Assembly (NCBI GenBank): GCA_965230215.1
Contig: CBDDKN010000001.1
Location: 310,001-374,000 of the forward strand
DNA from: RFSX01 sp965230215
Lineage (GTDB): Bacteria; Bacteroidota; Bacteroidia; Chitinophagales; Saprospiraceae
Reading direction: 5' to 3'
Length of the DNA: 64,000 nt
Of the stretch, positions 42,274 to 50,664 are shown piece by piece; within the stretch, counting starts at the first letter, position 1, and every line of letters starts with the position of its first letter. The notes beneath the pieces were generated by a model. It did no database searches. It was not told the DNA's origin and saw only the letters and a list, made by a program, of their open reading frames with translations. The translations under genes and the position numbers were made by a program.

Positions 42274-42963
42274 ATGGGTCTCAAACATGACATAGAAAGC
42301 CGAATTTTATACGAAGACAACCACCTTCTTGTAATAAATAAGTGGTCTGGCCTGCTTTCTCAGGGAGACAGGACAGGGGATCTCAGTCTAATTGATCTGG
42401 CAAAAGAGTATATCAAGCATAAATACAAGAAACCCGGAGATGTATTTTTAGGACTTCCTCATCGCTTGGACAGGCCCACCAGTGGTGCGATTATATGTTG
42501 CAGAACCAGCAAAGCATTGAATAGAGTGAATGAGATAATCAGGAAGGGAAAGCTGGACAAAGTCTATCATGTTCTCTGTGTAGCTGAGCCTCAGGAGCAT
42601 GCGGGAAGCATAGTTTCGTATCTCAGAAAGAATTCGAAAACAAATAAGGTGCAGCATAGCTTCAGGAAATTTGAAGGTGCCAAGGAAGCTATTCTGTCAT
42701 ACAAATATTTGTGCTCTACAGCACAGGGCCATCATTTGATGGAGGTGGCCTTGGAGACAGGACGACCCCACCAGATCCGTGTTCAAATGAAAGCTATCGG
42801 TTGTCCAGTTCTTGGAGATCTCCGTTATTCGAATCAGATGGCTTTGCCAGATAAGTCAATTGGCTTGCATGCATATCAATTGAAGTTTGTCCATCCAGTT
42901 CAAAAAATCCCCATTATTATTACTGCACCATATCCTGACAAAGCCTGGTGGAAGATAAATTGA
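42274..42963 (+). CDS. RluA-family pseudouridine synthase (229 aa)
   Basis: Single catalytic domain, without the S4 domain found in the RluD protein at 23658. The active-site Asp is in LPHRLDRPTSGAIICCRT (about residues 64-81). The later RNA-contact motif is ETGRPHQIRVQMKAIGCPVLGD. The N-terminus ILYEDNHLLVINKWSGLLSQGD is the usual strand before the active site. This RluA/TruC-like short type may act on tRNA or rRNA; the target is unknown. Confidence 0.93.
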   Translation: MGLKHDIESRILYEDNHLLVINKWSGLLSQGDRTGDLSLIDLAKEYIKHKYKKPGDVFLGLPHRLDRPTSGAIICCRTSKALNRVNEIIRKGKLDKVYHVLCVAEPQEHAGSIVSYLRKNSKTNKVQHSFRKFEGAKEAILSYKYLCSTAQGHHLMEVALETGRPHQIRVQMKAIGCPVLGDLRYSNQMALPDKSIGLHAYQLKFVHPVQKIPIIITAPYPDKAWWKIN

Positions 42964-42973
42964 TCAATAGGCT

Positions 42974-43003
42974 TTTGAATTATTGCTATAAGGTTTACAT
43001 TTG
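42974..43003 (+). promoter_or_regulatory. SRP RNA promoter (-33 TTTG, -7 TACATTTG)
   Basis: TTTG at 42974-42977 and TACATTTG at 42996-43003 with an 18-base spacer: a full match to the Bacteroidota sigma-ABfr consensus. The predicted start is at about 43007-43009, exactly where the SRP RNA helix begins. It serves as an internal calibration for the other promoter calls. Confidence 0.8.
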
Positions 43004-43007
43004 CGGT

Positions 43008-43103
43008 CGGTGAGGGGCAGACGGCCAGCTCCTGCTGAATTCCCCCAGGGCAGAAATGCAGCAAGGGTAGGCGGTTGAGCGGCTAGGTTTGTTTCCTCAC
43101 TTT
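43008..43103 (+). ncRNA. ffs: Signal recognition particle RNA, small bacterial type
   Basis: The RNA partner of Ffh in cotranslational membrane targeting. The conserved apical domain is CCCCCAGGGCAGAAATGCAG followed by CAAGGGTAGG, with the AGAAAT loop region and the asymmetric AGCA internal loop. The ends pair as GTGAGG (43010-43015) with CCTCAC (43095-43100). About 95 bases, as for the 4.5S type. Exact ends are estimated. Confidence 0.92.
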
Positions 43104-43126
43104 TCTAATAAAAAACCAATCTTATT

Positions 43127-43783
43127 ATGAGATTCTTTATCGATACAGCTGACCTTGATCAAATTAAAGAAGCCAAAGACCTTGGCATTCTTGATGGTGT
43201 AACCACCAATCCATCTCTAATGGCCAAATCTGGAATTACTGGTGCTAAGAACATTGAAGACCACTATAAGACCATTGCTTCTATGGTAGATGGTGATGTG
43301 AGTGCCGAAGTGATCGCCACTGATTTCGAAGGCATCGTTAGAGAAGGTGAGTATCTCGCCAATCTTGCACCGAATATCGTGGTAAAAGTTCCGATGATTA
43401 AAGATGGTATCAAAGCGATTAGTCATTTCAGCTCAAACGGTATTAAAACCAATTGTACACTCGTATTCTCAACGGGTCAGGCTATCCTTGCTGCGAAGGC
43501 TGGGGCTACTTATATTTCACCTTTTGTAGGCCGTGTAGATGATATCAATTGGGATGGTATCGCATTGATAGAGGAGATAGCAGAAATCTATGCTGTTCAG
43601 ATGTTTGAAACAGAGATTCTTGCTGCGTCTATCAGATCAAGCAGACATATTGTTCAAGCTGCTAAAGCTGGCGCTGATATTGCCACATGCCCATTGAATA
43701 CCATCACAGGTCTTCTAAAGCATCCACTTACAGATATCGGTCTTGAAAAATTCCTGGCTGACTACAGAAAGGGGAACAGCTAA
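43127..43783 (+). CDS. fsa: Fructose-6-phosphate aldolase / transaldolase-like protein (218 aa)
   Basis: Small class-I aldolase of the TalC/FSA group, about 220 residues. Starts MRFFIDTADLDQIKEAK; GVTTNPSLMAKSG is the family signature. The Schiff-base lysine is in NIVVKVPMIKDG (about residue 86), and SPFVGRVDDINWDG is the phosphate/catalytic region. Many Bacteroidota use this protein as their only transaldolase, so pentose-phosphate transaldolase activity is as likely as FSA activity. It lies 24 bp after the SRP RNA and is possibly read through from its promoter. Confidence 0.93.
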   Translation: MRFFIDTADLDQIKEAKDLGILDGVTTNPSLMAKSGITGAKNIEDHYKTIASMVDGDVSAEVIATDFEGIVREGEYLANLAPNIVVKVPMIKDGIKAISHFSSNGIKTNCTLVFSTGQAILAAKAGATYISPFVGRVDDINWDGIALIEEIAEIYAVQMFETEILAASIRSSRHIVQAAKAGADIATCPLNTITGLLKHPLTDIGLEKFLADYRKGNS

Positions 43784-43786
43784 GTA

Positions 43787-44638
43787 TCAATTTTCTAAAA
43801 GTATAAGGATGGCTTGTTCGATCAAGTCATCAATGGTTTTCTGAGGCTGATTTGAAAATGCCCCTGTAACTCTGTTAGCCAGTATGGCATTTAGTGAAAC
43901 CGCTCTGTGGCCCAGTAGCTTTGATAAGCCATAAATGCCCGCTGTTTCCATCTCAAGATTTGTATAGTTGAGATTATTGTACATGCGGTCCGATAAACTT
44001 GAACTGATATTTGTTTTGCAATCCAATCTAAGTTGTCTGGACTGTGGTGCATAAAAGCCAGGTGCAGTAAGTGTTATGCCTTTCGAACCCAAAGCGCTGA
44101 ATTTTTCAATAAGTCCAGCATTGCCCTCGACAAGATAAATATTGCCTAGACCAAGCAATTCATTTAGAGATGATTCTTCTTCACCGTTTCTGATGTGGTC
44201 ACTTTTGTAGAAATTGAGCAATCCATCCATGCCAGCAGCATAAGCCGAAATGATTATGCTGTCAATGGCTATGTCCGCCCTGATGGTACCAGAGGTGCCA
44301 ATCCTGATGAAATTCAGCGCTGTATGATCAGGCTTTATGAGACGACTATCAAAGTCAATATTGAATAGTGCATCAATTTCGTTTATGACAATGTCGACAT
44401 TATCCGTTCCTATGCCTGTCGAAACGATCGAAACTCTCTTTTCTCCTCTGGACCCTGTTACTATTCGAAATTCCCTATTATCAATGCGTAATTCAATGTT
44501 GTCCAAATGTTGTGCAACCAGATCAACTCTGTTGGGATCGCCTACTGTTATTATATCTTGAGCAAGATCTCCAGGCTTGGCCTTAAGATGATAAATGGAT
44601 CCATCTGGATTGATAATGAGTTCAGAGTCTTTAATCAT
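43787..44638 (-). CDS. Nucleoside phosphorylase, uridine-phosphorylase-like (283 aa)
   Basis: NP-I family. VGDPNRVDLVAQHL is the phosphate-binding segment, STGIGTDNVDIVINEI the catalytic loop, RIGTSGTIRADI the base-region motif, and NLEMETAGIYGLSKLLGH holds the ribose-binding Glu. Likely splits uridine (or another nucleoside) to base and ribose-1-phosphate, completing salvage with cdd, udk and the transporter. The start at 44638 was preferred to 44689 because the 17-residue extension is not family-like and the family begins just before the GDP motif. It converges with fsa at a 3-bp gap. Confidence 0.88.
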   Translation of the reverse strand: MIKDSELIINPDGSIYHLKAKPGDLAQDIITVGDPNRVDLVAQHLDNIELRIDNREFRIVTGSRGEKRVSIVSTGIGTDNVDIVINEIDALFNIDFDSRLIKPDHTALNFIRIGTSGTIRADIAIDSIIISAYAAGMDGLLNFYKSDHIRNGEEESSLNELLGLGNIYLVEGNAGLIEKFSALGSKGITLTAPGFYAPQSRQLRLDCKTNISSSLSDRMYNNLNYTNLEMETAGIYGLSKLLGHRAVSLNAILANRVTGAFSNQPQKTIDDLIEQAILILLEN

Positions 44639-44727
44639 GTCATGATATTGTAAAATAAATTGTGATGAAGTTATCAAAAATACTGGCAAAGCAATTTACA
44701 TTTAACTTCACATCAAAAATAGCAGAT

Positions 44728-45078
44728 ATGCCTAAAGCTTATATACTCAATGCATGTTCAACATGTCAACGCATCATCAAAGACCTTGATTGGTCCTATG
44801 AAATCCAGAATATCAAAGAACAGAATATTGATGGCACAACCCTTGATCGCCTGGCTGAAGAACATGGTTCTTATGAAGCCTTGTTTTCCAAGCGTGCCAT
44901 GAAATACAGATCTATGGGTTTGAATGAAATGGATTTGTCGGAGTCGGATTATAGAAAATATATCCTTCAGGAATATACTTTTCTCAAAAGACCTGTTTTT
45001 GTTTTTGAGGATAGATCATTTGTTGGTAATGCTAAGAAAACTGTTGAGGCAATAAAATCCTATATGGCAAATGGATAA
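44728..45078 (+). CDS. ArsC/Spx-family thioredoxin-fold protein (116 aa)
   Basis: Small protein of the arsenate-reductase-like group. The N-terminal active site is ACSTCQRI (CxxC, residues 8-11 area). The C-terminal part has FLKRPVFVFEDRSFVGN, the usual KRP turn of ArsC/Spx. No ars operon is nearby, so arsenate reduction is uncertain; a general thiol redox or Spx-like role is equally possible. The start at 44728 gives the family N-terminus; the open frame back to 44662 adds a leader of no recognisable type. It overlaps hemF by 8 bp. Confidence 0.87.
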   Translation: MPKAYILNACSTCQRIIKDLDWSYEIQNIKEQNIDGTTLDRLAEEHGSYEALFSKRAMKYRSMGLNEMDLSESDYRKYILQEYTFLKRPVFVFEDRSFVGNAKKTVEAIKSYMANG

Positions 45079-45964
45079 GAATATCATTAAGCAGTCATTC
45101 ATGGACCTTCAAGATCGGATATGCGAAGGTCTGGAAGCTTTGGATGGTCAAGGCAAGTTCAGAGAAGATCCCTGGGAGCGACATGGTGGAGGTGGAGGAC
45201 GTACCAGAATCATTGCGTCTACCCATATTGAAAAAGGTGGCGTAAACTTTAGTGCCGTAGAAGGAGAGATGCCTGAGCGCATTTCAAAAGCACTTGGGCT
45301 GGGTCCGAATAGATTTTTTGCAACGGGTGTTTCAATTGTATTGCATGCTGAGAATCCTCTGGTTCCGATAATTCATATGAATGTGAGATACTTTGAGACC
45401 ACTGTTGGTAAATGGTGGTTTGGTGGTGGTATCGATATGACGCCGCATTTCATTGTTCCACAGGATGCAAGGCAATTTCATCAACGCATGAAGGACGTGT
45501 GTGACAAACACAATCCAGAATTCTATCCCCGTTTTAAAAAATGGGCTGACGACTATTTCTATATCAAGCACAGAGGGGAAACCAGAGGGATAGGAGGGAT
45601 ATTTTTCGATCGTCTGAGTGAGCAGGAAGGAACAAAGGAGGAAATGTTGGATTATGCATTGGATGTAGGCAATTCATTTGTGACTTCCTATTCGGATGTC
45701 TTCAATAAGTATTATCAGAAGCCATATACTGAAAGGGATAAACTTTGGCAACTTCACAGGCGAGGTCGGTATGTTGAGTTTAACCTGGTTTGGGATAAGG
45801 GTACCAAATTTGGACTTGATACCGATGGAAATATCGAATCCATTCTTATGAGCTTACCTCCGGATGTTAAATGGACTTACAAGTTCGAACCCAATGAAAG
45901 AGAACAGGCCACACTCGATCTATTGAAGAAAGAAATTGATTGGATCAATCACACAGCAGAATAA
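45071..45964 (+). CDS. hemF: Oxygen-dependent coproporphyrinogen III oxidase (297 aa)
   Basis: Converts coproporphyrinogen III to protoporphyrinogen IX with O2, in heme synthesis. Signatures are WERHGGGGGRTRI, GVNFSAVEGEMP, SIVLHAENPLVPIIHMNVRYFE and KWWFGGGIDMTPHF (about residues 116-129), and the C-terminal RRGRYVEFNLVWDKGTKFGL. It implies aerobic metabolism. It overlaps the ArsC-like gene by 8 bp and the convergent lipoprotein gene by 20 bp. Heme made here also feeds the cytochrome c genes at 48887. Confidence 0.96.
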   Translation: MDKNIIKQSFMDLQDRICEGLEALDGQGKFREDPWERHGGGGGRTRIIASTHIEKGGVNFSAVEGEMPERISKALGLGPNRFFATGVSIVLHAENPLVPIIHMNVRYFETTVGKWWFGGGIDMTPHFIVPQDARQFHQRMKDVCDKHNPEFYPRFKKWADDYFYIKHRGETRGIGGIFFDRLSEQEGTKEEMLDYALDVGNSFVTSYSDVFNKYYQKPYTERDKLWQLHRRGRYVEFNLVWDKGTKFGLDTDGNIESILMSLPPDVKWTYKFEPNEREQATLDLLKKEIDWINHTAE

Positions 45965-46436
45965 TAGTTTGGGTACTTATCTCATTGCTTCTGTTGCCGC
46001 CGTCGTCAACCATCACAATATCAAATGTGAGTTCATTCGTTGGGAAAGCACTAGGTGATAAACAAGGTGGTGTTCCATCTGGAAATATACAACAGGTGGT
46101 AAATACCTTCATGGTAATCTCGCCTTCTATGCCACTATCAATGTCGCTTATTGGGATTTCAGGAATACGAAATCTATCGAACACAACCCCTGTACGGGCA
46201 TCCGTCAGGATGATATTCTCCGTTACATCCATGGAACCAGAGCCGATATTGCCATCCCCATCTCTAAAAGCAATCGTCAGAAAAAGAGAGTCTGTGTTGA
46301 GACTGTTTTGAACCATGGTATCTTTGGAAAGACTGATGAATTCGATTTCTGGTGTATCACTAAATCCTGGATCCGTCGCACATGCAGACATGCCGATCAG
46401 GATGCTTATGACGAGATAGTAAATTAACTTGTTCAA
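45945..46436 (-). CDS. Lipoprotein of unknown function (163 aa)
   Basis: The signal peptide ends in the lipobox IGMSAC (Cys19). The rest looks like a beta-sandwich with a calcium-loop-like FRDGDGNIGSGSMD near residue 57, and a CC pair plus a later Cys (TTCCIFPDGTPPC). No named homologue. The start is TTG at 46436; no in-frame ATG exists before the upstream stop. It converges with hemF with a 20-bp overlap and is divergent from the LuxE-like gene by 34 bp. Confidence 0.75.
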   Translation of the reverse strand: MNKLIYYLVISILIGMSACATDPGFSDTPEIEFISLSKDTMVQNSLNTDSLFLTIAFRDGDGNIGSGSMDVTENIILTDARTGVVFDRFRIPEIPISDIDSGIEGEITMKVFTTCCIFPDGTPPCLSPSAFPTNELTFDIVMVDDGGNRSNEISTQTIILLCD

Positions 46437-46470
46437 TAGCTTAACTTTGTTGAACGTAAATTAAACAATA

Positions 46471-47472
46471 TTGATTCTGAAGTCAAAGATTCATCGATTT
46501 ATAAATGGAGACAATCAGCACAGTTTTGATGAACTGGCTTTAGAAGTGTACAGGTACCAATATGAACACAATGATCTGTATCGTCAGTTTAATGATTTGC
46601 TTTCCATTAATCCAAATGGTGTTTCAGATATTGCTGATATTCCTTTCCTTCCAATAAGTCTATTCAAAACCAATATTATCAAAACAGGGAAATGGGATGA
46701 AAAGTTGATTTTTAGGAGTAGTGGAAGTACCGATAATACGAACAGGTCTTCACATTATGTCCATGATCCGGAATTTGCGGCTTCTGTCTCTTCTTCCTTG
46801 TTCCAACATTTCTACCCCGATGAGAAATACTGCATTTATGCTTTGTTGCCTTCGTATCTGGAAAATGGGGACAGTTCACTAGTATTTATGGTGGATCATC
46901 TTGCACGGCGATTCGGTCAGGGAACTGAGGTGTTTTACAAGTATAATTTTGACGAGCTATACAATGACATTGAGCATAGCTTATCGAAACATGATGAAAC
47001 ACATATTCTTGTGGGTGTAACATTTGCGCTTCTTGATTTTGCAGAAAGCTATCAGCTTAATAATGACAAACTAAGCATAATTTTTACCGGCGGTATGAAG
47101 AACAGACGAACGGAGATGATGTATGAGGAGATTTATGATCTTTTGAAGAGCTCTTTTCCTTTGAGTTCTATTGATTCCGAATATGGTATGACGGAGATGT
47201 TCTCACAATCATATGTTCAAAATGATAGGGAAGGGTGGAATAGCCCTGGTAAGAGTATAAAGGTATTTCCACGTGAGATCAATGATCCTATGGCTGCCTC
47301 CAAAAATCTCAAAACAGGTCAATTGGCTTTTATTGATCTGGCTAATATTGATACCATATCATTTGTTCTGACAGATGATCTGTGTGTAATGCAGAACGAT
47401 GGCCGCTTCAAGGTGTTAGGCCGTTTAAGTGGCAGTGATATCAGAGGTTGTAATTTATTGTATCAGAGCTGA
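46471..47472 (+). CDS. LuxE-like acyl-protein synthetase (333 aa)
   Basis: Resembles LuxE, the ATP-dependent acyl-protein synthetase that activates fatty acids for LuxC. The adenylate-forming phosphate loop is FRSSGSTDNTNRSS (about residues 83-96). Later motifs are VGVTFALLDFAE, FTGGMKNRR and DSEYGMTEMFSQSY, the last being the aromatic/Thr-Glu motif of the superfamily. ITFV-type C-terminal text (DDLCVMQNDGRFKVLGRLSGSDIRGCNLL) fits. The start is TTG at 46471: an in-frame stop is three codons upstream and there is no ATG before residue 130. Probable partner of the LuxC-like protein at 24672. No luciferase genes seen. Confidence 0.8.
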   Translation: MILKSKIHRFINGDNQHSFDELALEVYRYQYEHNDLYRQFNDLLSINPNGVSDIADIPFLPISLFKTNIIKTGKWDEKLIFRSSGSTDNTNRSSHYVHDPEFAASVSSSLFQHFYPDEKYCIYALLPSYLENGDSSLVFMVDHLARRFGQGTEVFYKYNFDELYNDIEHSLSKHDETHILVGVTFALLDFAESYQLNNDKLSIIFTGGMKNRRTEMMYEEIYDLLKSSFPLSSIDSEYGMTEMFSQSYVQNDREGWNSPGKSIKVFPREINDPMAASKNLKTGQLAFIDLANIDTISFVLTDDLCVMQNDGRFKVLGRLSGSDIRGCNLLYQS

Positions 47473-48674
47473 GAAGCAATAATACCTTCATAAAGCCACT
47501 TGGCCAAGGCTTCCCTGTTTGTTTCTTGTATTATCCTTCTTTGGTCATATGCATTTTGGATATTACCCAATTCTACATATGCGCAAGTAGGCAATGTATG
47601 ATTGATCATGAACAGGTTCCTTGTTTTTACAGTACCCTTATAACCTCTGTTTTTCTGGAAGTAGTTGTATTTTTTTCTAAATGTTTTTTGAAGCGATTCG
47701 GCCAACTTCTTACTGGATTTGCTCGTCTTATGATGATAGAAGTAAGTGTCAACACGATGATCAGCATTGGCATACGAATCAACATGAATCATCAATGCGA
47801 CCTGATTTTTAATGCCCTTTTTCTTGTATGACTTGTATAACTCATTGACAGCAGTGGCTCTCTGGTTTAGTCTCTTGGATTGGTTTCTTGGAATCTTTGA
47901 ACCCAGGCATGTTTCATCATAATCATTTGATAGATATGGTTCATCTCTAATGCCGTCATTCTCATCTTGGATGATGAAATGAACAGTAGCTCCCTGAGCG
48001 ATAAGATATCTTCCCAGTCTTAGAACGATATCATATGCGTACTCATCCTCTGAGATGGTGTGCTTGCATTCTTCTGAACACTGAGCGCCAGGATCAGGTC
48101 CGCCATGCCCTGAGACAAGATAGTAAACATGATCCTTAAGGTCGTTGGAAAGAATCTCAACCATTCTGTGATCCTTGCCGAACAAATCTATCTGTTTGTA
48201 ACTGCCTTTTTTGGTGTCGACCAGTGGCTTTTCAACCGTTGCCTCTTTTTCTTTACCCGATGCGTCTTCTACGCATTCCAGTTCATGATGGGGTACCCAT
48301 AGAATATTGCTGTCAACATATTTGGTTTGTCTTAGATTCTTTTCAAGTATCTTCTCATTGTAATCTTTGATTCTTACAGCATGTTCCCAATTTTCAATAC
48401 CGATTGTTGTACGTATGCTCATGCCGTTATACTCATAAATCTTGATGGGAAGTTTGTAATCGCGGCCTACAATTAAGGCATCATCTTTCTTGAGATCATT
48501 CAGTTCACAGAACTTGGCCATGTTGCATGTGTAATCAAGAAGTTGATATTTTCTGAGCAAGCTGTAGATGCCTTCACCTTGTTTGGCCTTCACGGAGTGG
48601 TAATAAGGTTCAAATGCCAGTAATGATGTAGACATCAATAAAGTAACGATCAGAAACTTGTACCTCATTTTCAT
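47463..48674 (-). CDS. N-acetylmuramoyl-L-alanine amidase, Amidase_3 type (403 aa)
   Basis: Zinc-dependent cell-wall amidase. A signal peptide (about 1-20) is followed by a LysM-like stretch (about 25-70; VKAKQGEGIYSLLRKYQL, LKKDDALIVGRDYKLP). The catalytic domain starts at VYYLVSGHGGPDPGAQC (first zinc His), with EYAYDIVLRLGRYL, VALMIHVDSYAN (second His) and CAYVELGNIQNAYDQRRI (catalytic Glu). The start at 48674 was preferred over 48692 as it gives a cleaner signal peptide. It overlaps the convergent LuxE-like gene by 10 bp. Confidence 0.9.
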   Translation of the reverse strand: MKMRYKFLIVTLLMSTSLLAFEPYYHSVKAKQGEGIYSLLRKYQLLDYTCNMAKFCELNDLKKDDALIVGRDYKLPIKIYEYNGMSIRTTIGIENWEHAVRIKDYNEKILEKNLRQTKYVDSNILWVPHHELECVEDASGKEKEATVEKPLVDTKKGSYKQIDLFGKDHRMVEILSNDLKDHVYYLVSGHGGPDPGAQCSEECKHTISEDEYAYDIVLRLGRYLIAQGATVHFIIQDENDGIRDEPYLSNDYDETCLGSKIPRNQSKRLNQRATAVNELYKSYKKKGIKNQVALMIHVDSYANADHRVDTYFYHHKTSKSSKKLAESLQKTFRKKYNYFQKNRGYKGTVKTRNLFMINHTLPTCAYVELGNIQNAYDQRRIIQETNREALAKWLYEGIIASQL

Positions 48675-48873
48675 CGATTTTTGGTTGCACAATATTCGCT
48701 AATACAAAGTTAGAAATTAATGTATTAAATTCAAAATGTGTGCTTTATATATTCTAATTATTCGTAATATATAAAAATATGCACTTTTTCTATTTAAAGG
48801 GGGAATGTTAAAATAACGTATTTCATCAATTCATATTTTATCAACTTGAGTGCCTAACCCCTTCTTTTATTCT
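48675..48873. other. AT-rich divergent spacer between amidase and ccmB
   Basis: About 200 bp holding the promoters of the amidase and ccmB. Apart from the -7 element just before ccmB, nothing distinctive was found. Confidence 0.4.
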
Positions 48874-48881
48874 TAATTTTG
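48874..48881 (+). promoter_or_regulatory. Candidate -7 element of the ccm operon
   Basis: TAATTTTG, a full TAnnTTTG match, ending 5 bp before the ccmB ATG. Transcription from it would be leaderless or nearly so. TTG at 48846-48848 is at the long end for a -33 element. Confidence 0.45.
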
Positions 48882-48886
48882 CGGCG

Positions 48887-49540
48887 ATGCTGAAAGCTGT
48901 ATTTCATATCATTCGCAAGGAGATGTTGCTTGAATTCAGAGAGCGCTACAGCTTTTTAAGTTCATTGCTCTATCTGGTGGCAATCACTTTCGTCGTATTT
49001 AAAGTTTTTGGATCACTATCAGGACCAACACGCATCGGCTTGTTTTGGGTTGTGTATCTTTTTACAGCGATCAATATTGTAAGCTCATCATTCAGCAATC
49101 AAAGTATGCGCCGTAAACTGACTTATTATCAGTTGTACGATGCTGTTGATCTTTTTCTTGCCAAGATTGTTTACAACCTGACCAAATTATTGATTGCTGG
49201 CGGGGTCCTGGTATTTTTACAGGTGCTGTTTGGAGGAGAGCAATTGGCAGGTCCTGGCTTGTTTACAAAAGCACTGGTGTTGAGTGCAGTAGGTTTGACG
49301 ATTATTTTGAGTTTGATATCAGCAATCAGTTCTTACAGTGACAATCAGAATGCGCTGGTCGCAATTTTATCATTGCCTTTGGTAATTCCAATATTGTTGC
49401 TGGCGATGAGAATATGTTTGATTTCAGAAAGGTTCTTTTCTGATTCTGCTGTAGATCAGTATTTGATGATGCTCGGAGGCATTGATTTGCTTCTTTTAAG
49501 TCTGTCTTTGATTTTTATACCTCTAATTTGGAAATCATAA
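48887..49540 (+). CDS. ccmB: Heme exporter protein CcmB (217 aa)
   Basis: Membrane subunit of the CcmABCD machinery for cytochrome c maturation. N-terminal IRKEMLLEFRERYSFLSSLLY is the characteristic CcmB opening, followed by about six hydrophobic helices (for example FTAINIVSSSFSNQS). Length is typical. No ccmA ATPase is adjacent; it must be elsewhere. Four bases separate it from the ccmC-like gene. Confidence 0.92.
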   Translation: MLKAVFHIIRKEMLLEFRERYSFLSSLLYLVAITFVVFKVFGSLSGPTRIGLFWVVYLFTAINIVSSSFSNQSMRRKLTYYQLYDAVDLFLAKIVYNLTKLLIAGGVLVFLQVLFGGEQLAGPGLFTKALVLSAVGLTIILSLISAISSYSDNQNALVAILSLPLVIPILLLAMRICLISERFFSDSAVDQYLMMLGGIDLLLLSLSLIFIPLIWKS

Positions 49541-49544
49541 TCTT

Positions 49545-50585
49545 ATGGTAAAACAATGGTGGAAAATAACAGCTGTGCTCTTGATGATATATGTCATTTG
49601 TGCTGGTTTTTTAATTCCTTTAAAGCCAGGCATTTTATCAAGTACCAACGCTGAAGCTCTAAGTGGTGAACCATTCGCGACAGAGTTGAGAACCTATAAC
49701 ACGTTTCTGACCAAGGCGGAGGATCTCAAAGTGTATTTATGGCTGCCCGATGACAGGCTTTTATCTGCCCGTGAAGTAGACGTAATCAACGATACATATC
49801 TAAAAGCGCAATTTGATACCTTGCCGCATGATATGATTGGGAATGGCAAGAGGATCATGTCCAGCATTATGATTGATAATGAACTTGAAGGGCATTATTT
49901 CTACAGGAATGCTGTCAATATCAAGTTGGGCGATAATCTTATTAAAACCAATTCAGAGTATGCCGGACTGGAAGATGTTCGAACACAGCGCAAACTTGCG
50001 TTTCCATTCCAGCACATCCTCTATGAAACTACACGGAACACATATTTTCATGTAGCGATTTGGATGGCGATGTTTGCTCTTCTGATCTGTTCATGTTATT
50101 ACAGTATTATGTATCTGGTTAAAAGGGAGATGAATTACGATTACCGGGCTTCGTCAATTACGACGGTAGCGATAGTGTTTGGGATAGCTGGATTATTGAC
50201 CGGTAGTATGTGGGCCAAGTATACCTGGGGAGCTTTCTGGACGGATGATATCAAGTTGAACATGACGGCAGTGGCTCTCTTGATTTACCTTGCATATTGG
50301 GTATTGAGGGGTTCACTGACAGACCCAGATGCGCGCGCCAGATTATCAGCTGTATTCAACCTGTTTGCATTTGCCTCATTGATGATATTGGTGATGGTGA
50401 TTCCGAGGCTGACTGATAGCCTCCATCCTGGAAATGGTGGCAATCCTGCTTTCAGCAGTTATGATATGGATAATACAATGAGGATGGTATTCTATCCTGC
50501 CATCATCGCCTACTTTTTAATCGGCCTGTGGATTGGTCAGTTGCAGTTTAGATACTTGGTTTTAAAGGATAAAATTAACGCCTGA
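49545..50585 (+). CDS. ccmC: CcmC-type cytochrome c assembly protein with large N-terminal extracytoplasmic domain (346 aa)
   Basis: Heme-handling membrane protein. The tryptophan-rich WWD-type motif is MWAKYTWGAFWTDDIKLN (about residues 222-239), with TFHVAIW-like first-His text at TYFHVAIWMAMF (about 164-175). CcmC proper has about 240 residues and six helices. Here the first helix (about 8-28) is followed by about 135 extracytoplasmic residues before the next helix, so an additional domain has been inserted. It lies between ccmB and ccmD. Confidence 0.88.
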   Translation: MVKQWWKITAVLLMIYVICAGFLIPLKPGILSSTNAEALSGEPFATELRTYNTFLTKAEDLKVYLWLPDDRLLSAREVDVINDTYLKAQFDTLPHDMIGNGKRIMSSIMIDNELEGHYFYRNAVNIKLGDNLIKTNSEYAGLEDVRTQRKLAFPFQHILYETTRNTYFHVAIWMAMFALLICSCYYSIMYLVKREMNYDYRASSITTVAIVFGIAGLLTGSMWAKYTWGAFWTDDIKLNMTAVALLIYLAYWVLRGSLTDPDARARLSAVFNLFAFASLMILVMVIPRLTDSLHPGNGGNPAFSSYDMDNTMRMVFYPAIIAYFLIGLWIGQLQFRYLVLKDKINA

Positions 50586-50664
50586 TTGTCCGAAAAAATA
50601 TGTGAATTGTATTGGATAAAAGATTGGCTATATTGTAAAAAATAGCGAGTTTCGTACTTGAAAT

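Noticed and set aside
43127..43783. Firm call of fructose-6-phosphate aldolase activity
   Set aside because: The short transaldolase and FSA forms cannot be separated by eye; both activities are left open.
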